Shown here: piece after piece, positions 15,014 to 21,410 of the stretch
Layout: each line of letters starts with the position of its first letter
How positions within the stretch are numbered: the first letter of the stretch is position 1
Origin: Dehalococcoidia bacterium
Lineage (GTDB): Bacteria > Chloroflexota > Dehalococcoidia > Lucifugimonadales > JAGWBF01
DNA length: 25,276 nucleotides
Reading direction: 5' to 3'
NCBI GenBank assembly: GCA_021296025.1
Contig: JAGWBF010000010.1
Coordinates: forward strand, 1-25,276
Program-made: the position numbers and the translations under genes
The notes under the pieces: generated by a model
What the model was told of the DNA's origin: nothing
Database searches by the model: none
What the model saw: the letters and a program-made list of their open reading frames with translations, nothing else

Positions 15014-16345
15014 TTACCTCCTTGGGAGGATGCCCCTGGGCCAGAAGGCCAGGAACAGGATAAGCAACACGAAGGAGATGGCGTCCTTCCATCCGCCTGC
15101 AAGGTCCCAGATGCCGAACTGTTCGACAATGCCCAGAGTAAATCCTCCCACGATGGCGCCATACAGGTTACCCATGCCCCCGATAACCGAAGCTATCCAT
15201 CCCTTAAGCAAAAGCAAAAGGGCCATCTTGGGCTGAATGTTGGTGTCGTGCCCGTTCAGGATTCCCGCAAGGGCGGCGAAGACGGCGCCTATGAAGAACA
15301 CCGCGGCGATGACAACCCGGGTGTTTATGCCGACCACCTTTGCCACATCTTCATCGTCGCCGATGGCACGCACCGCTTTGCCAAAGGAGGTCTTCTGCAG
15401 TAGGAGGAGAAGCCCCACGAATCCGGCCAAGGCGATGCCAATGGTGAAGACGTTGAACGCCTTGATGTTCGCTCCTCCCAGGCTCCAGAGGTTGCTTCCG
15501 AATGCTTCCGGGAGAGGACGGGGGGCGCTCTGAAATACGATGGTGATGAAAGCGGTGATGGCCAGAAGGATACCCAGGGAGCCCACCAGCATTGTAAGGG
15601 GGGAGCGAGAACGCTCTCGCATATAGACGTACAACCCCCGGTATAGGGCGAGGCCTACGGCTCCGGCCAGGAGGCATGACACTCCCCAGCTCAGGTAGAG
15701 GCTGGAGCCTGGCGTACCATAAACAAGATAGCCGCAGAAAGCCCCCAGTACGCCTGCGGGGACTGCGACGACCACAATTGCTAATGGGCTTCTTATGGGC
15801 CACGCCCGCAGCACTATCCAGTAAGCCGCACCCGCCGTCAGGAGGCCCACGGCGGGGCTAAGAAGCCGGTAGAGATCTTCGGGATAGGCCAGCAGGGTCC
15901 AGGTGTACATTCCCACCCCGGCAGCCACGACTCCTTCGATGGCCAGGAGCGCGTTATCACCGATCCGTCCCCGCAGGCGTCCATGCACGGTGGAGCGGAA
16001 AACCCAAGCCACCAACCCGGCGACAACCAGGGCAAATACGATGTTCAGGTACAGGTTGTTGGTCTGGTACAGGCTAGATGACTGCTGGGAGCGCAGGTAG
16101 AAGACGCCGTAGGCGCCCATGGCGGCGGCAGCCCCGTAGTAGAGGTCGAAGAACCATACGGTGCTGTACACCAGGGTGAAACCCACGGCCAACAGGGCGT
16201 ATATGGCACCCACGGACAGGCCGTTGAAGGCAAACTGCAGGGCCTGGTCGCTGGACTGGCTGACTTTCCAGGCGAGGTACCCTGCAGCTGCCAGGATCAG
16301 GACTCCGGCCAGGAGCTTACCCTGGTCCTCGAAGACCCTGATCAA
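15014..16345 (-). CDS. livH: Branched-chain amino-acid-type ABC transporter permease LivH, enlarged
   Basis: The partner permease of LivM. Family landmarks are present: NGLSVGAIYALLAVGFTLVY (41-60), GAAAAMGAY (71-79), the basic coupling-helix segment TSFGKAVRAIGDDEDVAKVVGI (319-340) and GGMGNLYGAIVGGFTLGIVE (389-408). At 443 aa it is about 140 residues longer than the usual 290-310 aa. The extra sequence is an N-terminal hydrophobic segment (about 11-26) and, mainly, an insertion of about 110 residues (about 101-214) with roughly four more hydrophobic segments. The insertion sits between the first core helices and LYRGLYVYMRERS. The frame is continuous and the surrounding motifs are intact, so this is not a frameshift artefact. 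The TTG start lies 6 bp after livK, with AGGA/GGAG upstream. Confidence 0.9.
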   Translation of the reverse strand: MIRVFEDQGKLLAGVLILAAAGYLAWKVSQSSDQALQFAFNGLSVGAIYALLAVGFTLVYSTVWFFDLYYGAAAAMGAYGVFYLRSQQSSSLYQTNNLYLNIVFALVVAGLVAWVFRSTVHGRLRGRIGDNALLAIEGVVAAGVGMYTWTLLAYPEDLYRLLSPAVGLLTAGAAYWIVLRAWPIRSPLAIVVVAVPAGVLGAFCGYLVYGTPGSSLYLSWGVSCLLAGAVGLALYRGLYVYMRERSRSPLTMLVGSLGILLAITAFITIVFQSAPRPLPEAFGSNLWSLGGANIKAFNVFTIGIALAGFVGLLLLLQKTSFGKAVRAIGDDEDVAKVVGINTRVVIAAVFFIGAVFAALAGILNGHDTNIQPKMALLLLLKGWIASVIGGMGNLYGAIVGGFTLGIVEQFGIWDLAGGWKDAISFVLLILFLAFWPRGILPRR

Positions 16346-16351
16346 AGAGTC

Positions 16352-17530
16352 CTACTCCGTAGGAGCGGGACCCAGCACCGTGTAGCCCATGTTTTCATCG
16401 TTCCTCTCGGCCAGCGGCAGTATCTGTACAACCGTGTTGGAGAGGCCCACAACATCGCCGTTCTCGTCGAAGCTGTAGTTGTCTCCGATGGCGCCGCTCC
16501 AGGTAAGGTCGTACAGGCAATCCCTGAACCCGTCGGCGTCCTGGTCGTCGTCCGTCCTGCCGAGGCACTCGGCTGCGATGTGGACATCATCATAAGCAGA
16601 GCCCAGGAACCAGGCCAGGGTAACGAAGCCATAACGCTCCCTGAAATTGGTCAAGAAGGTACGGCCGATTTCGCTGGTGAGGTCCGGGGTGGGCAGAACT
16701 GCCTTCATGCCCGTGGCGGCTTCTCCGGCGATCTCCAGGGCCGTGGTCCCCGAAGGGACCGACTCTGTGTAGATGGGGCCTTCAAATCCCTGCTCTCGGG
16801 CCTGTTTGACTATAGTGCCACCGCTGGCCTCTGACTGGGCGGCGACATGGAGAGCATCGGGGCTTGCGCTAATGAGTTTGGTAAGCTGGCTCCGGAAGTC
16901 GGTGACATCCGAGGCGTAGGTCTCCGATGCTACGAGGTTCCCTCCCCGTGTTTCGAACTGGGCCACGGTGGTGCGACGCACACCCTCGGCGTAGTCCGTC
17001 AGTTCCGTGATGGTAGCGAGGGTGCGGATGCCGTCAGCCCACAGCAGGTTACCTGTGTCAACGCCCAATTGGGCGTCGTTAATTGCCGTGCGGAATATGT
17101 AGTCACCGGCATCGGCAATATCGGGGTTGGTGGCGGATGCGGATAGCATCACAACGCCATCCGCTTCTGCCAGGGGAGCGGCTCCTAGCATGGCGCCACT
17201 GCATGATGTTCCAAGAATGATCTTTACATCGTCTACGTCGGTCAGCTTGTTATAGGCGGTGATGGCGTCCTTGGCGCCGCACTTGGAGTCTTCCACGACC
17301 AGCTTGATCTCCCGGCCGTTGATGCCCCCGGCGGCGTTGATCTCGTCAGCGGCCAGCTGCTTTGCTTGGACTATCACAGTCCCATAGCTCTCACCGGGGC
17401 CTGTAACGGAGTCCATCACCCCAATTACGAAAGGCTCTTCGGAGTCGTCGCTCGTGCACGCCGCGGTGACCAATGCCATAACCATTAGCAACGCCAGAAG
17501 AGTCAGCCATTTTGAAGTCAAGGTGCCCAT
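16352..17530 (-). CDS. livK: Branched-chain amino-acid-type ABC transporter substrate-binding lipoprotein
   Basis: The extracytoplasmic binding protein (Peripla_BP_6 fold) that delivers substrate to LivHM. A lipoprotein signal is clear: a basic start, a hydrophobic run and the lipobox LVTAAC, with the lipidated Cys at residue 25 from the chosen start. FVIGVMDSVTGPGESYG and the INGREIKLVVEDSKC block are typical, and a second cysteine (GTSCSGA) should form the family disulfide. Near the C-terminus DDDQDADGF resembles a calcium-binding Asp loop and is bracketed by two more cysteines. Of two adjacent ATGs, 17530 is preferred because GGAGG (17536-17540) lies 5 nt before it and only 2 nt before 17533. 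It is the first gene of the operon. The ligand could be an amino acid, amide or urea-like compound. Confidence 0.93.
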   Translation of the reverse strand: MGTLTSKWLTLLALLMVMALVTAACTSDDSEEPFVIGVMDSVTGPGESYGTVIVQAKQLAADEINAAGGINGREIKLVVEDSKCGAKDAITAYNKLTDVDDVKIILGTSCSGAMLGAAPLAEADGVVMLSASATNPDIADAGDYIFRTAINDAQLGVDTGNLLWADGIRTLATITELTDYAEGVRRTTVAQFETRGGNLVASETYASDVTDFRSQLTKLISASPDALHVAAQSEASGGTIVKQAREQGFEGPIYTESVPSGTTALEIAGEAATGMKAVLPTPDLTSEIGRTFLTNFRERYGFVTLAWFLGSAYDDVHIAAECLGRTDDDQDADGFRDCLYDLTWSGAIGDNYSFDENGDVVGLSNTVVQILPLAERNDENMGYTVLGPAPTE

Positions 17531-17533
17531 CAT

Positions 17534-17828
17534 TACCTCCTAATCGGCGCAATATCTTTAATGCAGCTTGCCGGCGGCTTGAGTGAACGCCAAGGAATCG
17601 CCTGCACTGTGGTTCTCGACATTTTACATGCAATTTGCGTGGAATAGAAAGCATTAGTCTCTTATTTGGAGGCCATATTCGGACGCTTTCTTCGGTGTTG
17701 TGCAGGGGCACGCAGAGTCTTGCCCGGTGTTCCACTTCAGGACTCCATCCCTCAACCAAGGGACAGCAGCATCTTTTTCTGCCATTCTCCCTGGTGTAGA
17801 ATGGCCCACGTTTGGAGACAGGATTGTA
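17534..17828. other. Divergent intergenic region between livK and the DrrA-like exporter
   Basis: This gap carries no convincing gene. It should hold the promoters for both directions, but none is strong. Toward the exporter, TTTACA (17623-17628) followed after 16 bp by TAGAAA (17645-17650) is the best pair, and TAGAAT at 17797-17802 is an isolated -10-like box. Toward livK, TAAAAT (minus strand, 17621-17626) is a good -10 without a matching -35. The first exporter pair and the livK box overlap, which could make the two directions compete. Confidence 0.4.
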
Positions 17829-18785
17829 TTGAGCACACTACAGCATGCAATTTACACCAGGGGCCTGGTTAGGCACTTCGGAGATGTCCGAGCCGTCGAA
17901 GGTATCGACCTTGAGGTTGCCCGGGGTGAGATTTACGGCTTCCTTGGTCCCAACGGTGCGGGCAAGACGACCGTCATTCGTATGCTGATCACCCTACTGG
18001 CGCCCACGGCAGGCGAAATCCGGGTTGCTGGCTACGATGTTGTCCGCCAGGCCGCGGAAGTGCGCCTGCGCATAGGGGCAGCCCTACAGGAGGCTGCCCT
18101 GGACAACAAGCAGACGGGGCGGGAGCTGTTGCACCTCCAGGGCAGATTGTACGGGCTCTCCCATCGCCAAGTACGGGAGCGTATAGAAGAGCTTTCCAGC
18201 ATTGTGGACATCGGCGAGGCGATGGACCGTATGATTGCGACCTACTCCGGCGGGATGAAGCGACGGCTGGACCTGGCCGCTGCCCTAATCCACAACCCCG
18301 ACGTGCTTTTCTTGGATGAGCCTACCACGGGACTGGACCCCATCAGCAGGGCTCGCATATGGGATGAAGTGCGAAGCATCAATAACCAGCTGGGTGTGAC
18401 CATCTTTCTCACAACCCAGTACCTGGAAGAGGCGGACGCCTTGGCCCACAGGGTGGGCATCATTGACCGAGGCAAGCTTGCCACCCAGGGAGTGCCTGCC
18501 GAACTGAAGCGGGCCCGGGGGTCGGACCTGATCCTCGTGCGTCTGGAGGGGGATACGGATGAAGCAGTCCAGGCCCTAAAGGGTGTATCCCAGGTTGAGA
18601 GCGTGGATGTCCACGGCCAAGAACTGACCATTGGGGTGGCCAATGGGGCGGCCCTGATCAGCACCATTGCCCTGGAGCTGGACCATCACGGTGTCATGGT
18701 GCAGGAGCTTACGCTGCGCACCCCCACCCTGGACGATGTGTTTCTCCAGGTTACCGGGGCGAGACTTAGTGGAGATGGCGGATGA
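17829..18785 (+). CDS. DrrA-like ABC-2 exporter ATPase
   Basis: The ATPase of a two-component ABC-2 exporter, 318 aa. Walker A is GPNGAGKTT (40-48), the signature is YSGGM (139-143), Walker B is VLFLDEP (159-165) and the D-loop follows in TTGLDP. At the switch position the sequence is LTTQYLEEAD, so Gln (Q197) replaces the usual His, as in daunorubicin-resistance DrrA proteins. The C-terminal domain (about 225-318) ends with LRTPTLDDVFLQVTG, the DrrA-type tail. TTG 17829 is chosen: the frame is open back to ATG 17700, but that stretch is unlike the family, while ACAGGAT (17818-17824) sits close to the TTG. The permease gene overlaps the 3' end. Substrate unknown: a drug, a lipid or a glycan precursor are all possible. 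Confidence 0.87.
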   Translation: MSTLQHAIYTRGLVRHFGDVRAVEGIDLEVARGEIYGFLGPNGAGKTTVIRMLITLLAPTAGEIRVAGYDVVRQAAEVRLRIGAALQEAALDNKQTGRELLHLQGRLYGLSHRQVRERIEELSSIVDIGEAMDRMIATYSGGMKRRLDLAAALIHNPDVLFLDEPTTGLDPISRARIWDEVRSINNQLGVTIFLTTQYLEEADALAHRVGIIDRGKLATQGVPAELKRARGSDLILVRLEGDTDEAVQALKGVSQVESVDVHGQELTIGVANGAALISTIALELDHHGVMVQELTLRTPTLDDVFLQVTGARLSGDGG

Positions 18786-19614
18786 TGGAGGAAGTGTGCC
18801 TGGGCCGGATTCAACGTTGATAGCATCTGAAGTAAATCGCATCTTAGCCCGCCGGGGAGGGTTCCTGAGCGACACTTCCAGCGTTGCTGAGAGGGCCCTC
18901 CGTTCCATAACCAGGGACCCTGAAGTAACCATACCCGCCCTTGTCATACCGGTTTTCATGTACGTCATGACCGTGGGGGCGCTGAACGATGTTGCCGAGG
19001 ATATCCCTGGCCTGAACTACAAGGCTTTCCAGATACCGGTGGCGGTGCTGTTTGCTGTAACCGGCATCTCCCGGGCCATGGTGGTAGTAACCGACATCCA
19101 GACAGGGTACTTCGACCGGCTGGTCATCAGCCCGGTGAACCGCTTGGCTTTGCTCTTGGGACTGCTGATTGCCGACTTCGCCCTTGTAATAGCCCTGACA
19201 GTGCCGGTGGTGATTATGGCCTTCATAGTGGGGGTCGGCTTCGTAACAGGCGTACCGGGAATACTGGCTTTCATGTTCATGAGCGGGTTGTGGGGCCTGA
19301 TCTTCGCTGGTTTTCCCTACGCAATTGCTCTCAAGACCGGCAACCCGGCTGCCGTGAACATCAGCTTCCTGCTGTTCTTCCCATTCCTGTTTATGACCAC
19401 CTTGTTCGTGCCAAGAGAGGCCATGACCGGATGGTTGGGGGCCGCGGCCGACTTCAATCCGGTGACCCACCTTCTGGCGGCCCTCAGGTCGTTGATCTCC
19501 GATGGATGGGAGCCGTACACCCTGGTGAAGGGGCTGGGAGCCACCCTGGGCGTTGGCGTCGTGAGCATCGGTATGTCCCTGGCAGCCCTCAAGGGCCGCG
19601 CCACCCGCAAATAG
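18775..19614 (+). CDS. ABC-2 type exporter permease (DrrB-like)
   Basis: The membrane partner of the preceding ATPase, about 279 aa with six hydrophobic segments starting near residue 60 (PALVIPVFMYVMTVGA). Family marks include DIQTGYFDRLVISPVNR (the cytoplasmic segment expected to touch the ATPase) and the late NPVTHLLAALRSL. The start is uncertain. ATG 18775 overlaps the ATPase by 11 nt and is used here; GTG 18769 is also in frame. GTG 18796 has GGAGGA (18787-18792) only 3 nt upstream. All give the same membrane core, since the first 40 or so residues are hydrophilic. The gene converges on the second exporter. Confidence 0.85.
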   Translation: MADDGGSVPGPDSTLIASEVNRILARRGGFLSDTSSVAERALRSITRDPEVTIPALVIPVFMYVMTVGALNDVAEDIPGLNYKAFQIPVAVLFAVTGISRAMVVVTDIQTGYFDRLVISPVNRLALLLGLLIADFALVIALTVPVVIMAFIVGVGFVTGVPGILAFMFMSGLWGLIFAGFPYAIALKTGNPAAVNISFLLFFPFLFMTTLFVPREAMTGWLGAAADFNPVTHLLAALRSLISDGWEPYTLVKGLGATLGVGVVSIGMSLAALKGRATRK

Positions 19615-19625
19615 GTAATCACCAC

Positions 19626-19653
19626 TCTCCGGGACATTACCTGTAGCCGGAGA
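19626..19653. terminator. Possible bidirectional terminator hairpin
   Basis: TCTCCGG (19626-19632) pairs with CCGGAGA (19647-19653), a perfect 7-bp stem around a 14-nt loop. It lies between the stops of two convergent exporter operons (19614 and 19666), where a two-way terminator is expected. No T-run follows on either strand, so classical intrinsic termination is not assured. Confidence 0.4.
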
Positions 19654-19665
19654 TGGCCGTCAGCC

Positions 19666-20439
19666 CTAGCGGCGGGGTTCCCAGGAGAAGGTACGAAGGG
19701 CGATCAGCATCCCTGCTGCCATCCAAGCGGCCAGCACCAGCAGATGCACCGGTTCGAAGCCAAGTCCCTCTTCGAAGGGGTTGAAGGAGGTCTGCATGGC
19801 GACGGAGAGGTGCCTGACCGGGAAGATGTTCGCAAAGGTTGTCAGCCACCCAGGTGCATCATGCAGTGGGATGAAGATGTCCGAGATAAACATGAGGGGT
19901 AGAATGGATGCATTAACTATGGCGGGCGATGCTTCTGCATTTGGGATGACCTTCATCACCGCAAGTCCAAGGGCGCAGAAGGTTGCCGCCCCCAGGGCCA
20001 GGGTTACGACGAACGCCGGCAGGGTGTTGGTGGGCAAATCCACATCGTAGAACAGGACCCCCGCCGCGGCTACAATCGCCATCAGAAGCAGGCCTAGCAG
20101 CACCGCATGGGCGATCCTTCCCACCAGGAAGGACCATGTAGGAATGGGTGCGCCCCTTATCCGCTTGAGGATACCCTCGTCTCGGGAGAAAGACATCCAG
20201 ATAGCCAGGTTGGTGTAGCAGGTGGTTATCACCGACAGGGCGCCTATGGCGGGCACGTAGAATGTGGAGGTGTTGACCGTCCCACCGGGAACTTCTAGGT
20301 CATGGCTGCCGAACAGCAGATTCAGGATCACTAGGAACATCAGGGGGAAGACGAATGTGAAGAAGGCGGCTACGGGATTGCGCCAGAAAGCGGTGTTCTG
20401 GTACCTCAGCTGCTTCAGGGCCAAGGAAAGGGAGTTCAC
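19666..20439 (-). CDS. ABC-2 type exporter permease
   Basis: A 257-aa ABC-2 permease with six hydrophobic segments. After a short cytoplasmic start (LALKQLRYQNTAFWRNP, typical of the family) comes the first helix (AAFFTFVFPLMFLVILN). The segment SFSRDEGILKRIRGAPIPTW is the expected ATPase-contacting loop, and FPVRHLSVAMQ with the preceding FISDIFIPL is a late family landmark. The frame is open upstream into the ATPase gene. The GTG at 20439 overlaps the ATPase TGA by 4 nt (GTGA) and has GGAGAGG upstream, so it is the real start. The permease differs clearly from the neighbouring convergent one, so the two are not a recent duplication. Confidence 0.87.
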   Translation of the reverse strand: MNSLSLALKQLRYQNTAFWRNPVAAFFTFVFPLMFLVILNLLFGSHDLEVPGGTVNTSTFYVPAIGALSVITTCYTNLAIWMSFSRDEGILKRIRGAPIPTWSFLVGRIAHAVLLGLLLMAIVAAAGVLFYDVDLPTNTLPAFVVTLALGAATFCALGLAVMKVIPNAEASPAIVNASILPLMFISDIFIPLHDAPGWLTTFANIFPVRHLSVAMQTSFNPFEEGLGFEPVHLLVLAAWMAAGMLIALRTFSWEPRR

Positions 20440-21410
20440 ATTCCCTCTCCTTCCATAGGACCCGCACCCGTAAGCTCCACGAACACATCCTCCAGGGAGG
20501 GTCGGGTTACGGCCAGGTCTTCCAACTCTATCCCCTTCTCCACCGCCCATGTTGTGAGCAGGTGCAGCACGTGGGTAGGGGAGTCCGTGGTCAGGGAGTA
20601 CGCTCCGTTCACCACCTCCTGGTCCAACTGAAGTCCTTCAGGGAGGCCCACGTTCTCCCCATCAATCCTGAACCGTATGATTGTCCGGCCTTTTCTTTGT
20701 GTAAGCTCAGAAGGAACTCCCTCGGTGACGATTCTGCCTTTCACCATGATTGCCACCCGGTCGGCCAAAGCCTCGGCCTCGTCCATGTAATGGGTAGTCA
20801 GCAGGACGGTCTTGCCCAGAGAGCGGAGGTTTCTGACGATCTCCCAAGCGCCACGGCGGGCCGATGGATCGAAGCCGGTGGTGGGTTCGTCCAAGAACAG
20901 CAATTCCGGGTCTCCCACCAGTCCCACCGCCACATCCAGGCGCCGGCGCTGCCCGCCGGAGAGACGCCTGACAAGGGTCTTGCGCTGGTCGCCAAGGCCG
21001 ACCATCTGAATAACATCTCCAACGGGCAGGGGATGAGGATAATACTTGCTGAAAAGGTCGACGGTCTCGAAAACGGTCAGGTACCGCTCCACCCCGGTGG
21101 ACTGCAGTACTATTCCGATCCGCTCCTTCAGCTTGCGGTCGTTCTTGCCAGGGTCGTAGCCCAGCACTGAAACATCGCCTGAGGTCCTGCTCCTGTGTCC
21201 CTCCAGTATCTCGACGGTCGTAGTCTTTCCTGCGCCGTTGGGGCCAAGGAGGGCAAACACCTCGTTGCGATGCACACGCAGGTCTATCCCGCGAACCGCT
21301 TCCAGCTGGCCGTAGGACTTGTGGAGCCCAGCGACCTGTATTACAGCTTCAAGGCTTTCATTGGAATTGGGAGTCAATGATTCGCGCTCACTATGCTCAT
21401 CAACCTGCAC
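20436..21410 (-). CDS. ABC-2 exporter ATPase
   Basis: A 324-aa ATPase (CcmA/DrrA superfamily): Walker A GPNGAGKTT (56-64), signature LSGGQRRR (150-157), Walker B LLFLDEP (170-176) and an intact switch His H207 (LTTHYMDEAE). The family C-terminal tail TRPSLEDVFVELTGAG is present. Unlike the DrrA-like ATPase at 17829, this one keeps the His, so the two exporters belong to different subgroups. The first 22 residues are an unconserved polar leader. The GTG start follows the TAG stop of the GH15 gene with no intervening base, and no clear ribosome site is visible, which suggests translation by re-initiation. Confidence 0.88.
   Translation of the reverse strand: MQVDEHSERESLTPNSNESLEAVIQVAGLHKSYGQLEAVRGIDLRVHRNEVFALLGPNGAGKTTTVEILEGHRSRTSGDVSVLGYDPGKNDRKLKERIGIVLQSTGVERYLTVFETVDLFSKYYPHPLPVGDVIQMVGLGDQRKTLVRRLSGGQRRRLDVAVGLVGDPELLFLDEPTTGFDPSARRGAWEIVRNLRSLGKTVLLTTHYMDEAEALADRVAIMVKGRIVTEGVPSELTQRKGRTIIRFRIDGENVGLPEGLQLDQEVVNGAYSLTTDSPTHVLHLLTTWAVEKGIELEDLAVTRPSLEDVFVELTGAGPMEGEGM

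Noticed and set aside
14759..15403. Plus-strand frame across livM and livH
   Set aside because: Charged, low-complexity product antisense to two genuine permeases; no independent support.
17700..17828. ATG 17700 as the start of the DrrA-like ATPase
   Set aside because: The 43 added residues are unlike the family and have no suitable ribosome site; TTG 17829 gives the usual N-terminus.
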